33,387 bases of DNA from Geobacteraceae bacterium GWC2_53_11. Lineage in GTDB: Bacteria; Desulfobacterota; Desulfuromonadia; Geobacterales; Pseudopelobacteraceae. Location: the NCBI GenBank assembly GCA_001802645.1, contig MGZJ01000003.1, forward strand, positions 29,254 through 62,640. Direction: 5' to 3'. This document shows positions 15,343-25,158 of this stretch, in pieces; position 1 is the stretch's first letter, and every line of letters begins with the position of its first letter. The notes beneath the pieces were generated by a model. That model did no database searches and was not told the origin of the DNA. It saw only the letters and a program-made list of their open reading frames with translations. Made by a program: the position numbers and the translations under genes.

Positions 15343-15463
15343 CGGGCGCCTTTTTCATTGATGGCACGCTTGCTGGCATTGCGATTTTTACCGTGCGATT
15401 TCGGCAAGATACGATTCAACTGCACCCTTATCCTGTTAATCAGGGTCCGGAGAGGAGTTATTT

Positions 15464-17623
15464 GTGGAAAGAGCAACGCCTTCCGATAGTTCGACCGGCC
15501 TTACGCTTCGTACAAAAATGGTGCTTCTCTCGGCAGCATCTTTTTTGGGCATCCTGCTGGTTGCTTCGATCAGCTTTTTCATGATGAATGAGGTCCGTGT
15601 TGGCGGACCTTCCTACAAATTCATCCAAAAAGACAAGGATGCCCTCGAAAGTATTGCGCTCCTAAAAGCAGATCTGTTTCAGATAAACAGTGAAATGCAG
15701 AATTTCATGCTTGAAGCAGATCCCGTAACAGCAGAAAAAAACATTACCACCATAAAAAACCTTTCGAATGACATTGAGCTTAACTTCGGCATCGTCCTTG
15801 AGTCGGTTGTATCGCCGGGAAGACTGGCGGCAATAAACAAGTCGAACAACATCTGGAAAGAATACCAGAAAACACTGCTGGAAGAGGTACTACCGGCCGC
15901 TTCCAAAGGTGATGTGCTCAAGGCAAGCTACCTCATGACCGGAATTCAGGCGCAACGGTTCGCCACCTTCAGCAATGCTGTTGCCAAGATGGTTGACCTG
16001 ATCCGGCAGGATGTTGCTTCTACAGAACAAGAGGTTGCCTCAAAAGTCAGAATAAAGATTGTAATTTCTGCAGCAATTACCCTCCTTACCATCGGATTGA
16101 TCGCACTCTTTTCATACCTGATCACGACCTCGGTCACCACTCCGCTCAAAAGCTGTGTTCAATTTGCGAAAGCCCTGGCAGCCGGAAGACTGGATGCCCG
16201 TCTCGAAGTTCGCGGCGGGGGCGAAGCGGCCGAATTGGCGAGCGCAATGAATACCATGGCCGAGAGCCTTCACAGCATGGTTTCGCGCATCGGCTCCGCT
16301 TCCGAAGTACTTACTTCCATCGACAACAATTTGGAAAACGCGGCCCATCAGGTCGTAAACTCAGCGCAAATGCAGGAAGAGTCGGTACATGAAACGTCGC
16401 GGGCGGTTGCCCAGATAAACAGCTCCGTCCATGAAGTATATGGCGGGATCGACCGGCTCTCGGAATCAGCGACAGAAACCTCCGCATCATCGCTTGAAAT
16501 GGCTGCAACAATCGAAGAAATAGCCATGAGCGCCGAAAAACTTGAGGAGGCTGTTGAAGAAGTAAGCTCCTCCATCACTGAGATGGCTTCTTCAATAAAA
16601 GAGATCGGCACAAGCATCGTCAACCTTTTGGACGCTTCAACGACGACCGCATCTTCAATCGCCGAGATGGACGCAACGATCAAACAGGTTGAAAAGAATG
16701 CCATGGATTCCGCAGCGATTTCAGAGACCGTCAGAAGCGATGCCGAGATCGGCAAAAAGGCGGTTCTCGAAGCAATTGCCGGCATGCAAGCCATCAGGGC
16801 ATCTTCTCAAATAACCTCGGAAGTCGTTGAGACGCTTTCTCTGCGGGTAAACGATATTGGTGCCATTCTTTCCGTTATTGATGAAGTTGCCGAACAGACC
16901 AATCTGCTCGCGCTCAACGCCGCCATCATAGCCGCACAGGCGGGCGAGCACGGCAAGGGGTTTGCTGTCGTTGCCGACGAAATCCGGGAACTGGCCGAGC
17001 GGACCAGCAGTTCCACCCGGGAAATCGCCACCGTTATTAAAGGGGTTCAGGAAGAAACGCGTCGTGCCGTGGATGCAATCAGTCAGGCAGAAGAAAGTAT
17101 TGCTGCGGGTGAGAAGTTGTCGCAGCGGTCCGGCACAGCACTTGAAAAGATTGTCACAGGTGTCGAACGAGCAGGAATCCAGGTAAGCGAGATTGCCAAG
17201 GCAACGGTCGAGCAGGCGCGTGGCAGCCAAAGCATTCGCGAAGCGATGGAAAGCGTTGAAGACATGGTTGAAAGTATTGCCAATTCTTCTCGAGAACACT
17301 CCCGTGGTACCGATATGATTTCATCCGCGGTCGAACGGATGAAAGACCTCACCATCCACGTCCGGACTTCAACCCGCGAGCAGAGCAAGGCCAGCAGCCT
17401 GATTGCCCGGTCTACGGAAGATGTCACCTCAATGGTTGACCAGATCCGAGATGCGTGCCGTTCGCAGGTAGACAGCAGCGCCTTGATATCAAAATCAGTG
17501 AACAATATAGAACGGGCAACGCTTGCCAACAGCCATACGACCAAGGTCATGAATGCTGCTGTTGCCGATCTGACGCTTCAGATTGAACTGCTCGAGAAAG
17601 AGATGACCGGCTTCAAGATATGA
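15464..17623 (+). CDS. Methyl-accepting chemotaxis protein
   Basis: A 719-residue inner-membrane chemoreceptor. TM1 is at about 19-42, then a helical periplasmic sensor (about 50-195, four-helix-bundle-like), TM2 at about 196-220, HAMP at about 217-270 (starting at TTPLKSC), and a long cytoplasmic coiled-coil signalling domain. The hairpin tip is near residues 470-500: [16 protein letters not shown] followed by [19 protein letters not shown]. The canonical NAAIEAARAGE reads [11 protein letters not shown] here. The start is GTG at 15464 with AGAGGAG 6 nt upstream. No C-terminal NWETF-like pentapeptide tether is present. The ligand is unknown. It sits between lipoprotein genes and trpA with no other che genes nearby. 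Confidence 0.96.
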   Translation: MERATPSDSSTGLTLRTKMVLLSAASFLGILLVASISFFMMNEVRVGGPSYKFIQKDKDALESIALLKADLFQINSEMQNFMLEADPVTAEKNITTIKNLSNDIELNFGIVLESVVSPGRLAAINKSNNIWKEYQKTLLEEVLPAASKGDVLKASYLMTGIQAQRFATFSNAVAKMVDLIRQDVASTEQEVASKVRIKIVISAAITLLTIGLIALFSYLITTSVTTPLKSCVQFAKALAAGRLDARLEVRGGGEAAELASAMNTMAESLHSMVSRIGSASEVLTSIDNNLENAAHQVVNSAQMQEESVHETSRAVAQINSSVHEVYGGIDRLSESATETSASSLEMAATIEEIAMSAEKLEEAVEEVSSSITEMASSIKEIGTSIVNLLDASTTTASSIAEMDATIKQVEKNAMDSAAISETVRSDAEIGKKAVLEAIAGMQAIRASSQITSEVVETLSLRVNDIGAILSVIDEVAEQTNLLALNAAIIAAQAGEHGKGFAVVADEIRELAERTSSSTREIATVIKGVQEETRRAVDAISQAEESIAAGEKLSQRSGTALEKIVTGVERAGIQVSEIAKATVEQARGSQSIREAMESVEDMVESIANSSREHSRGTDMISSAVERMKDLTIHVRTSTREQSKASSLIARSTEDVTSMVDQIRDACRSQVDSSALISKSVNNIERATLANSHTTKVMNAAVADLTLQIELLEKEMTGFKI

Positions 17624-17642
17624 CCGGCTTTGTGAAACATAC

Positions 17643-18431
17643 ATGAGCAGACTCACTGCACGCTTTACATCCCTTAAATCCCGGCGTTCCAAGGCTTTGG
17701 TCACATTTGTGACCGCAGGAGACCCTGATCTGTCTGCAACCGAGGAGATCATCTATCTGCTTGAAGACGCCGGCTCCGACGTCATCGAGCTTGGTGTTCC
17801 GTTTTCAGATCCGATGGCTGACGGACCGACCATCCAGCTCTCCTCGGAAAGAGCTTTGGCTGCAGGAACGACACTGCATGGCATTCTTGAGCTAGTAAAG
17901 AAAGTTCGTACCCGTTCGCAGATCCCTCTTATCCTGATGGGTTACCTCAACCCTGTCCACGCCTATGGTTACGAAAATTTTTGCCGTGATGCAGCTGAAG
18001 CGGGCGTTGACGGCGTTCTTCTCGTGGATATGCCGCCGGAAGAATCCCGCGAATTGACAGTTCCAGCAAAGAAGTACGGCCTGGATGTGATTTTCCTTCT
18101 CACTCCAACCTCTGACGCGGCTCGCATAGCAACCGTAAACCGGCTCGGCAGCGGTTTCGTGTATTATGTCACCGTGACCGGAGTAACAGGTGCAAGATCC
18201 TCCGTTTCCGGAACACTGGCACAGGAGCTTGCCAAGGTGAAACAAACCGTCTTTCTTCCGGTCATGGCCGGCTTCGGGATTTCAACTCCCGAGCAAGCCT
18301 CGGAGGTAGGACAAATGGCGGACGGAGTTGTCGTCGGCAGTGCAATAGTCAGGTTATTCGAGCAGTTCAGCGGCGAAGAACTGAAACAACGCCTTCATCG
18401 CTATGTCGCTGAATTGAAACAGGCTCTCTGA
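17643..18431 (+). CDS. trpA: Tryptophan synthase alpha chain
   Basis: TrpA cleaves indole-3-glycerol phosphate to indole and glyceraldehyde 3-phosphate. 262 residues with TIM-barrel signatures: [27 protein letters not shown] (catalytic Glu49 and Asp60), [39 protein letters not shown] and GVVVGSAIV. It begins 20 nt after the chemoreceptor stop with no strong Shine-Dalgarno. It is not linked to trpB here; trpB2 and trpF are about 15 kb away on the other strand. Its TrpB1 partner probably lies outside the window. Confidence 0.96.
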   Translation: MSRLTARFTSLKSRRSKALVTFVTAGDPDLSATEEIIYLLEDAGSDVIELGVPFSDPMADGPTIQLSSERALAAGTTLHGILELVKKVRTRSQIPLILMGYLNPVHAYGYENFCRDAAEAGVDGVLLVDMPPEESRELTVPAKKYGLDVIFLLTPTSDAARIATVNRLGSGFVYYVTVTGVTGARSSVSGTLAQELAKVKQTVFLPVMAGFGISTPEQASEVGQMADGVVVGSAIVRLFEQFSGEELKQRLHRYVAELKQAL

Positions 18432-18456
18432 CCAAGCTTGACAGCGCCTCCTGATT

Positions 18457-18474
18457 CTGCTACCTAGCAGTTTT
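18457..18474 (+). terminator. Short inverted repeat with T-run between trpA and accD
   Basis: CTGCTA-CC-TAGCAG is followed by TTTTATT. It may be a weak terminator or attenuator. A TTGACA box precedes it at 18438, so the dyad may also overlap a promoter for accD (-10-like TACCTA at 18461). Confidence 0.35.
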
Positions 18475-18520
18475 ATTGCTACTTAACTATTTTAGGGTTA
18501 CGAAAGACACGAGGTTACAC

Positions 18521-19375
18521 ATGAGCTGGTTTACCAAAGAACGGGTTGGCATAGAAAAATCGGGCGGCAAAAAGGTCACCTTTCCTGATGGTATGTGGGT
18601 AAAGTGCCCCGGCTGTTCCGAAACGCTTCTCAACAAGGACATTGAAGCCAATCTCCAGGTCTGCCCGAAGTGCGGCCACCATTATCGTATTTCCGCACGC
18701 AAGCGCCTTGAAGCCCTGTTTGACGGCGGCACCTGGCAGGAATTTGATGCCGGAGTGACCTCGGTCGATTTCCTTGAATTCAAGGACGCCAAAAGTTATC
18801 AGGAACGAATTGATGCCGCTCTGGCCAAAGGCGGTTCAAAGGATGCCGTGATCTGTGTCGAGGGGATGATCGAAGAACTTCCGGTGCAGGTATCCTGTTT
18901 TGATTTTTCCTTTATGGGCGGAAGCATGGGGAGCGTTGTCGGGGAAAAGATCACCCGCTCCATTGAGCGCGGCCTGCAGAAGCGTCAACCGGTGATCATC
19001 ATCTCCGCTTCCGGTGGAGCCCGTATGCAGGAAAGCATCCTCTCCCTGATGCAGATGGCCAAAACTTCGGCAGCTCTGGCAAAACTCAAGAAGGCCGGAT
19101 TACCCTTTGTATCGCTGCTTACCGACCCTACGACCGGTGGCGTTACCGCCAGCTTTGCCATGCTCGGGGATGTCAATATTGCCGAACCGAAGGCGCTGAT
19201 CGGCTTTGCCGGCCCCCGTGTCATCGAGCAGACCATCCGTCAAAAGCTTCCCGAAGGATTCCAGAGGGCCGAATATCTGCTTGATCATGGTATGATCGAC
19301 GCCATCATACCCCGCACTGAAATGCGTTCAAAACTGGCTTCCATATTGAAAATGCTGTATCGTCCTGCCGTTTGA
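18521..19375 (+). CDS. accD: Acetyl-CoA carboxylase carboxyltransferase subunit beta
   Basis: The beta subunit of the carboxyltransferase that makes malonyl-CoA for fatty-acid synthesis. 284 residues from the ATG at 18521, chosen for GAGG 6 nt upstream; an in-frame start at 18476 lies in the untranslated gap. The N-terminus MSWFTKE and the four-cysteine zinc ribbon (Cys29, Cys32, Cys48, Cys51) are diagnostic. They are followed by the crotonase-like core: FDFSFMGGSMGSVVGEKI, SASGGARMQE, TDPTTGGVTASFAMLGD and GFAGPRVIEQTI. accD-folC is a common gene pair. Confidence 0.97.
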   Translation: MSWFTKERVGIEKSGGKKVTFPDGMWVKCPGCSETLLNKDIEANLQVCPKCGHHYRISARKRLEALFDGGTWQEFDAGVTSVDFLEFKDAKSYQERIDAALAKGGSKDAVICVEGMIEELPVQVSCFDFSFMGGSMGSVVGEKITRSIERGLQKRQPVIIISASGGARMQESILSLMQMAKTSAALAKLKKAGLPFVSLLTDPTTGGVTASFAMLGDVNIAEPKALIGFAGPRVIEQTIRQKLPEGFQRAEYLLDHGMIDAIIPRTEMRSKLASILKMLYRPAV

Positions 19376-19376
19376 T

Positions 19377-20654
19377 ATGCCTCTGACAGATGTCCTGGAA
19401 AGGCTTTACGCCCGTCGGCGCTTTGGTATACGGCCAGGCGTCGACAGGGTTGGCAAGCTGCTTGGGCGTCTGGGAAATCCCGAAAAACAATTTCGTACTA
19501 TTCACGTTGTCGGTACCAACGGCAAAGGCTCTACGTCAGCCTTTCTCTCCTCTATCCTTATTCAGGCCGGGCATCAGGTTGCCCAGTTCAGCTCTCCCCA
19601 TCTGGTTCGTTTCACCGAGCGCCTCAGAATAAACGGCACGGAATATTCCGAGGCAAAACTGGCGGACAGGCTGGACGCCGTATTGAAATCCGCACCTGAT
19701 GATGCAACATTTTTTGAGATCACCACGGCTCTTGCCGCGTATATTTTCAGTGAGGAGCACGTTGATCTGGCGGTCATGGAAGCCGGTATGGGGGGCCGGT
19801 CTGATGCAACAGCCGCCATTCGCGGCGAAATGACCATCCTGACCCCGATTTCTCTCGACCATACCGGTTATCTCGGTTCGACCATTGAGGACATTGCCCG
19901 GGAAAAAGCCGGGATCATAGAACCGGGCACGCCCGTTATCAGCGCCGCACAACCTGAAAGTGTTCGCCGGATTATTGAAGAGAGCTGCTCCCCGGACAAG
20001 GGGATGCTGAAAATGCTGGGCAGCGAATTTTCTGTAACATGGAACTCCGACAACACCCTCGACTACCATGGCATGAACAGGACGCTGACTCATCTTTCCC
20101 CCGGCCTGGCCGGGCGCTTCCAGGCGGGGAACGCCGCCGTAGCGCTTGCTGCCGCAGAAATTATCGAGCGAGGAGGGACAGCCATCCCTCCTTCAGCGTT
20201 TACGCAAGGAATCAGCACGGCTTCCTGGCCGGGACGAATGGAGCTTGTGCCCGGCACCCCACGGATGCTGCTGGATGGCGCTCACAACCCGGCAGGCGCC
20301 ACGGCCCTTGCTGAGGCGTTGTCCGACTACTCCTATTCCCGGCTGCTGCTCGTAACCGGGGTCTGTGACGACAAGGATATTGAACAGATATATGCGCCTC
20401 TCCTGCCGCTCGTTAACAGCATTTATACTGTTACACCCGCTGTTGACCGGGCCATGAGTGATAAAGCACTCACAAGTTTTTTCCACCGGCAGGGAGTTAA
20501 AGCCCTTCCGTGCGGATCTGTTATTGCCGGCATAGATTCAGCACGGAGCGATGCTTCCGAAACGGATCTGATCCTGGTGTGCGGCTCTCTTTTTATAGTT
20601 GGTGAAGTAAAGGCATGGCTTGCGCGCAAAAACTACTCTGGAATCAGAGGCTGA
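19377..20654 (+). CDS. folC: Folylpolyglutamate / dihydrofolate synthase
   Basis: An ATP-dependent ligase that adds glutamate to dihydropteroate and/or folates in the cytoplasm. 425 residues. The Mur-ligase-like P-loop VVGTNGKGSTSAF is at about 44-56. It is followed by FSSPHLVRFTERLRING, AVMEAGMGGRSDATA, SLDHTGYLG-TIEDIAREKAGII and, in the C-terminal domain, MLLDGAHNPAGA. It begins 1 nt after the accD stop without its own clear ribosome binding site, so coupled translation is likely. The C-terminal region is slightly shorter and less conserved, but no defect is visible. Confidence 0.95.
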   Translation: MPLTDVLERLYARRRFGIRPGVDRVGKLLGRLGNPEKQFRTIHVVGTNGKGSTSAFLSSILIQAGHQVAQFSSPHLVRFTERLRINGTEYSEAKLADRLDAVLKSAPDDATFFEITTALAAYIFSEEHVDLAVMEAGMGGRSDATAAIRGEMTILTPISLDHTGYLGSTIEDIAREKAGIIEPGTPVISAAQPESVRRIIEESCSPDKGMLKMLGSEFSVTWNSDNTLDYHGMNRTLTHLSPGLAGRFQAGNAAVALAAAEIIERGGTAIPPSAFTQGISTASWPGRMELVPGTPRMLLDGAHNPAGATALAEALSDYSYSRLLLVTGVCDDKDIEQIYAPLLPLVNSIYTVTPAVDRAMSDKALTSFFHRQGVKALPCGSVIAGIDSARSDASETDLILVCGSLFIVGEVKAWLARKNYSGIRG

Positions 20655-20662
20655 CGGTACAC

Positions 20663-22771
20663 ATGATGCTCATTCGATTCATCCTATTGCTCTCTTTACT
20701 CTGTTGCGGAGTTCCAGCCGTCCGGGCTTCCGAGGTACCCAAAGCCGCCAACGCCGTTTCCGCGCCCGTATCCGATGAAAACATACATATCAAAGCTGAT
20801 CGCATGAATCAGAGCACGGCGGACGGGGTATATACCGCGGAAGGAAATGTCGTCGTACTGTGGCAGGGGATGAATCTTACCGCTGACAAGGTTCGCTACG
20901 CTGCTGCGACGCATCATCTGAACGCAACCGGCTCGGTTGTCCTCAAAAAGGGATCTTCGGAACTCAAGGGGGATAATCTGGACATGAATATGGAGACCGG
21001 TCTGGCCGAGATGGACACAACGCTCCTCACGGTCCCCGACACCGGCATGACCGTTTCTTCCGGCAAACTTACCCGCATAAACGAGAACGAATTCATTGCA
21101 ACATCCTCCGAGCTGACGACATGCGAACTGCCTGATCCGAGCTGGAAATTCGGCGCCCACACCCTTAAGGTTAACCTCCTCGGCTATGCAACCGGCCGAA
21201 ACGTCATATTTTACATCAAAGACATTCCGGTGCTGTACATTCCCTGGATCGCATTTCCGGTGGTACTGGAGAAACGATCCGGACTTCTATTCCCGCGTCC
21301 CGGCAACTCGACCACGAGAGGGGCGCAGCTCGACATCCCAGCCTACTGGGTGATTTCTCCCAGCCAGGATCTTCAATTCGATCTGGACATCATGTCACGC
21401 CGCGGAATTGGCACCGGCCTTGACTACCGCTATATACGAAAACGCGGGAGTGAAGGGCACCTCAGCGTTTATCAGATCTACGATCAGCTGGAAAACCGGT
21501 GGCGCTGGCAATTGTCCCAGGACCATAAAGAAATTTTTTCCCGCGACGCAAATCTGCGTATGTCGGTCAACACCGCCAGTGACCGGACTTTTCTCAGCAC
21601 ATTCGGCGAAAAGAGCGGTGACTATAACCGTCAATCGAACGACACGACCATCAATACGCTGAACACGTGGCAGAACTATGCTGTAACGTCATACCTGCGC
21701 TATAACGAGAACCTCTATGCCGCTGATAACAAAACAACCCTGCAGACGGTGCCGTCACTTGGGGTGGCCGGTGTTCGCCAGCACATATCTACCCAGCCGC
21801 TCTATTTTGATATTGACGGTTCCGTAGACAATCTTTATCGCGATACACGACCCAGCGGACAGCGGCTGTACCTTTTTCCCCGCATGACCCTGCTCCCGTT
21901 TCAGAGCAGCTACCTTCAAACGACCTTGTTTGCAGGGGCCCACTTCAGAGGCTATACAACCGACCGGCGGGAAAACATCAGCGACGTACATGCCGTAGAC
22001 GGCGACCTGCTACCGGAGGCAGGTGTCCGCATATCTTCTTCTCTGACGCGCATCTACGATACGGATTTTCAACGGCTCAAAAAGGTCAGACATGAGCTTA
22101 TTCCGGAATTCCGGTACAACCTCATACCCGGACGCGATCAGCAGCGACTTCCGCTCTATGATTATACGGATCGCATGATCCACCTGAACATGATCTCTCT
22201 TTCTGCGACCAGTTTGTTGAACGGCAAGTTTGTAGCCGGCGATACGACGGAATATCGGGAATTGTCGCGAATCAAGCTCGAAGCGCGGTATTCTCTTGCC
22301 GGGGAACAGCGCGATCTTTTGATACCTGCAAAGAGTCAGCGCAGTTGGAGTGACACGACACTGGCATCGGAAAGCAGTTGGAGTGACCTGATACTGGAAT
22401 CGGAGACATGGCTGAGTAAACAGCTAAGGGTAACCTTCGACACTCGCTACAACCTCTACGAGAAGCATCTGTCAACGGCAGTGGCAGGGGCCGAATTTGA
22501 TGACCGGCAGGGTAATGTGATCGGTGCCGGGTATCAGATGGCCCGCAATGAAGTTGAATATTTTGAAGGACGAATAGCTACGAAACTGATCAGACCGTTC
22601 CAGCTTTCCTATACAGCACGCTACTCGTTTGATCGCAGTGACTTTCTTGAGTCGGTGTATGGCGTTGAATACCGGCAAAAATGCTGGAGCATTAACCTGG
22701 CAGTTCATCAACGCCCTGGCAACCAGTCATACACCGTTAGTTTCAATCTGGCAGGGATGGGAAGTAAATAA
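20663..22771 (+). CDS. lptD: LPS-assembly protein LptD
   Basis: The outer-membrane beta-barrel that inserts lipopolysaccharide into the outer leaflet. About 702 residues from the ATG at 20663, which opens a clear signal peptide (MMLIRFILLLSLLCC ... VRAS). An in-frame ATG at 20615 would overlap folC and spoil the signal. The N-terminal OstA/LptA-like jelly-roll domain (VYTAEGNVVVLWQGMNLTAD, LNATGSVVLKKGSSELKGD) is followed by the LptD barrel, with GSEGHLSVYQIYDQLENRWR and FRYNLIPGRDQQ blocks and the end TVSFNLAGMG. A 33-bp in-frame duplication lies in the C-terminal third. LptE is not adjacent. Confidence 0.93.
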   Translation: MMLIRFILLLSLLCCGVPAVRASEVPKAANAVSAPVSDENIHIKADRMNQSTADGVYTAEGNVVVLWQGMNLTADKVRYAAATHHLNATGSVVLKKGSSELKGDNLDMNMETGLAEMDTTLLTVPDTGMTVSSGKLTRINENEFIATSSELTTCELPDPSWKFGAHTLKVNLLGYATGRNVIFYIKDIPVLYIPWIAFPVVLEKRSGLLFPRPGNSTTRGAQLDIPAYWVISPSQDLQFDLDIMSRRGIGTGLDYRYIRKRGSEGHLSVYQIYDQLENRWRWQLSQDHKEIFSRDANLRMSVNTASDRTFLSTFGEKSGDYNRQSNDTTINTLNTWQNYAVTSYLRYNENLYAADNKTTLQTVPSLGVAGVRQHISTQPLYFDIDGSVDNLYRDTRPSGQRLYLFPRMTLLPFQSSYLQTTLFAGAHFRGYTTDRRENISDVHAVDGDLLPEAGVRISSSLTRIYDTDFQRLKKVRHELIPEFRYNLIPGRDQQRLPLYDYTDRMIHLNMISLSATSLLNGKFVAGDTTEYRELSRIKLEARYSLAGEQRDLLIPAKSQRSWSDTTLASESSWSDLILESETWLSKQLRVTFDTRYNLYEKHLSTAVAGAEFDDRQGNVIGAGYQMARNEVEYFEGRIATKLIRPFQLSYTARYSFDRSDFLESVYGVEYRQKCWSINLAVHQRPGNQSYTVSFNLAGMGSK
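22341..22406 (+). repeat. 33-bp in-frame tandem duplication within lptD
   Basis: GCAGTTGGAGTGAC recurs exactly 33 nt downstream (22341 and 22374). The following bases are similar (CGACACTGGCATCGGA versus CTGATACTGGAATCGGA). It encodes two consecutive 11-residue units of the form xSWSDxxLxSE. It probably lies in a surface loop or strand pair of the barrel. Confidence 0.8.
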
Positions 22772-22795
22772 TCGGAGAATAGGTAGACGAGACCA

Positions 22796-23089
22796 TCATT
22801 TTTTGTGACACTGTTTGCACTCGACAGGTCCTTTTTCATTCAAATCATGGCACGGAATACAGAGGCCATGAGCGGCTTCTTTTCCCCACCCTTCGATTTT
22901 CCCTCCTTCGGCCCCTTTGTGACAATGGAAACATTCGCTGCCGTTAGTAAGCTGGTGTTTCCAGTGCGCAAACGGCAAAGGTTCCACCCCCGTTTTAAGC
23001 TTGATTACTTCAGGTCCTGCCCCCGCTAAAACGGGTGAATAGGCGGCAATACTTAAGATGAGGGCAATTGGCAACACTATATTTTTCAT
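22796..23089 (-). CDS. Triheme cytochrome c7, PpcA family
   Basis: A 97-residue periplasmic electron carrier. Signal peptide at about residues 1-22. The mature ~75 residues carry three heme-binding CxxCH motifs (CFHCH 53-57, CIPCH 77-81, CKQCH 91-95). Further histidines in PFAHWKHQ and EAAHGL would be the distal ligands. GKIEGWGKEAAHG and NEKGPVECKQCHKK closely follow PpcA-type c7 cytochromes, which shuttle electrons across the periplasm during metal reduction in Geobacter. One residue fewer than in PpcA (from memory) lies between the distal His and the middle heme motif. RBS GGAG lies 7 nt upstream. It converges on lptD with a 24-nt gap. Confidence 0.95.
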   Translation of the reverse strand: MKNIVLPIALILSIAAYSPVLAGAGPEVIKLKTGVEPLPFAHWKHQLTNGSECFHCHKGAEGGKIEGWGKEAAHGLCIPCHDLNEKGPVECKQCHKK

Positions 23090-23129
23090 TACGAGACTCC
23101 TTTTTGGCGTTTTAGATAAAAAACACCTT

Positions 23130-24215
23130 TCATGTCTGGTAATCTACCAGAAAGAGACAGCGTTTGTAAACAGCTACACGTATTGCATCATCAGGCGACA
23201 GGTCACGGCTGTTCACCGGCGTGGCAAACCGCCGGAGAAAACTCCGGTCTCGGTACGTCAGGCCCGGATTTTCAATTCCTATTCGTGCAGGTATGGTAAG
23301 CGTTCCCAAGGTAAACCGGCTGACAGCAGATTCCAAACAGGGGTTGAGCATGATCATGCTATCCCCATGTTCGGGTGCAGGTGCCGGAACTCTTTTGCCA
23401 AGATATGCAACAAAATTGCCGGGTGACCGGCGTTCCAGCTCCATCCCCCTCAGACGCTCAACTTCCTCCACGGGGTTTTCACAAGCACCATGATGGGCAA
23501 ACATCCGCAGCTCAAGACCTGCTTGAGCAACCATCTCCAGCAACTCATCAATCCGATAGGACCGGACGCTGGGGTGAAGAAGTGCATCGGCAAGCCCTGA
23601 ACGTGTCGTCGCCTCATCGGAAGCATCCCGGTAGCTTGCCAGACGCGATTCTGGAGCAGCCCGGCGCAGCATCTTGAGGGCGAGGCCGGGTGAATCTATG
23701 TTGAGAAGCCTGAACGCACGGCGGATAGACTCCTCTTCCCTGCGGGCATAGCGGCTGTAGACCATTATCCTCAGAATACCGCCCGGCACGAGGCGACAGG
23801 CCAGTGCCTGCAAACCTTCCAGAGGATCAGGCAGGTGATGCAGGACACCGTAAGCATCAATCAGCCCGAATGCACCATCGACGGCCGCCTGATCCGACAA
23901 ATCGCCACAGCGATAGACGATATTTCGCCGCCCGTGAAGAAGGCAGTGCATGCGAGCCCTTCTCAGGCTGCGCCCGGACAGGTCCAGCGCGGTTATCGGC
24001 ACCTCGGGATTGGCAACTGACCAGGGATAGGGAGCAAACGTACCGCAACCGGCGATAAGAATATTTTTCGCTTCCGCTGGCGGCAACGCGTGATTAAAGC
24101 GCCCCCAGAGGGCATGCAGATTGAGTGCGTAGGTATCACAGCGACGTACCGAGGCGAAAAGCGGGTAGTGCGGATAAGGGTAATTCTGATAGTGTGCTTG
24201 AACCGGATTGACCAT
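23130..24215 (-). CDS. Class I SAM-dependent methyltransferase
   Basis: A 361-residue protein. The SAM-binding motif I is ILIAGCGTFAPYPWSVANP (about residues 52-70). It is followed by ITALDLSGRSLRRAR (motif II acidic residue), CGDLSDQ, and AYGVLHHLPDPLEGLQAL (motif IV/post-IV). The N-terminus, HYQNYPYPHYPLF, matches a group of bacterial methyltransferases of unknown substrate. The C-terminal ~150 residues do not suggest a specific substrate to me. The ribosome binding site is weak. It lies 40 nt beyond the cytochrome start and 46 nt after a strong terminator, so it probably has its own promoter or depends on read-through. Confidence 0.88.
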   Translation of the reverse strand: MVNPVQAHYQNYPYPHYPLFASVRRCDTYALNLHALWGRFNHALPPAEAKNILIAGCGTFAPYPWSVANPEVPITALDLSGRSLRRARMHCLLHGRRNIVYRCGDLSDQAAVDGAFGLIDAYGVLHHLPDPLEGLQALACRLVPGGILRIMVYSRYARREEESIRRAFRLLNIDSPGLALKMLRRAAPESRLASYRDASDEATTRSGLADALLHPSVRSYRIDELLEMVAQAGLELRMFAHHGACENPVEEVERLRGMELERRSPGNFVAYLGKRVPAPAPEHGDSMIMLNPCLESAVSRFTLGTLTIPARIGIENPGLTYRDRSFLRRFATPVNSRDLSPDDAIRVAVYKRCLFLVDYQT

Positions 24216-24255
24216 GACGTACTGTAGCAGGATGCCGTCCTGCTTTCAACCGCAA

Positions 24256-24292
24256 GAAAAAGAGCCCTTCGCTGAGTGTAGGCGAAGGGCTC
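24256..24292 (-). terminator. Strong intrinsic terminator
   Basis: On the minus strand, GAGCCCTTCGC and GCGAAGGGCTC pair perfectly over 11 bp with a 9-nt loop, followed by TTTTTCTTGC. It ends the OB-fold protein transcript (stop at 24317), upstream of the methyltransferase gene. Confidence 0.92.
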
Positions 24293-24316
24293 CCGTTGAT
24301 GACGTATGAAGGGCAC

Positions 24317-25072
24317 TTACTTTTTGATCGTGGCCTCTTCAACAATAGCGCTGTATTTGTAGCCGCCGCCAAAATCCTTGTCTTTTGCCAGGATTCCGCT
24401 CACCGTTACAATATCGTCCACATCAGCCGTTGCCTTGGAGGTACAGACCAGGTTATGAGTTTTTTTGGTCTGTGAACCGGTTCCGTCCTGAATATGAATC
24501 CAGTTTTTGCCCATGATTCCGGTTGATACCTTGACCACCTTGCCTCTGACAACGACTTTCTTTTTGTTCAGCTTGGCACTGTTGGCAAAAACATCCTGGA
24601 CCGTGTAAGCATTTGCTCCGGTTGCCTTGGCAACGGAAATTTTCCCATCCTTGACTGAAGCAGCAGCCTTGCTCCCTCCGGAGACCCCTTTTTCTTTCTC
24701 TTTTTGAGGGTCTTTGGCAGGCGCGTCGGAAATGACCGCGTCGGCAAAGAGAATCTTGTCGAATTTGCGTTTGAGGCTCTTGCTCTCAAAGTTTACCATC
24801 TCCATGCCGCCCTGGAATACTATCTGGGAGCCGACCGTCACGGCAGTCGCCGGAGCAGCAACCCACACTTTTTCTCCATCCTTCTTCTGGAGATACACAT
24901 AGGTATACCCGCCGCTATCCATACTCTGCAAAATCTTGCCGGAAAGGCGGTCGCCCCCGGCCTGAGAGCTGCTGGCAGCAGGCGCCACGGCTTTGTCAGG
25001 CATGGCAAGTACGGTTGTTACGGATAAAAGTGCAACTACGCAGGAAAGTGAGACTATAAGGTTCTTTTTCAT
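24317..25072 (-). CDS. Exported protein with two OB-fold-like domains
   Basis: A 251-residue periplasmic protein. It has a signal peptide (MKKNLIVSLSCVVALLS ... LAM) and an Ala/Ser-rich linker. Domain 1 (about 42-110) has GKILQSMDSGGYTYVYLQKKDGEKVWVAAP. A Lys/Glu/Ser-rich linker (about 115-150) follows. Domain 2 (about 155-250) has VRGKVVKVSTGIMGKNWIHIQDGTG and VSGILAKDKDFGGGYKYSAIVEEA, an OB-fold pattern seen in exported proteins of anaerobes such as NrfJ-like proteins. Start at 25072 with AGGGG 5 nt upstream; an upstream in-frame ATG at 25138 is not supported. It is divergent from hemW. The role is unknown. Confidence 0.85.
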   Translation of the reverse strand: MKKNLIVSLSCVVALLSVTTVLAMPDKAVAPAASSSQAGGDRLSGKILQSMDSGGYTYVYLQKKDGEKVWVAAPATAVTVGSQIVFQGGMEMVNFESKSLKRKFDKILFADAVISDAPAKDPQKEKEKGVSGGSKAAASVKDGKISVAKATGANAYTVQDVFANSAKLNKKKVVVRGKVVKVSTGIMGKNWIHIQDGTGSQTKKTHNLVCTSKATADVDDIVTVSGILAKDKDFGGGYKYSAIVEEATIKK

Positions 25073-25158
25073 GAATGCCCCTTTTTTATATTTACCAACC
25101 ATGCGTGCGATACTATCATATTTCAGCGTACTCGGCACTCAAAAAAACAGGAGACTCC

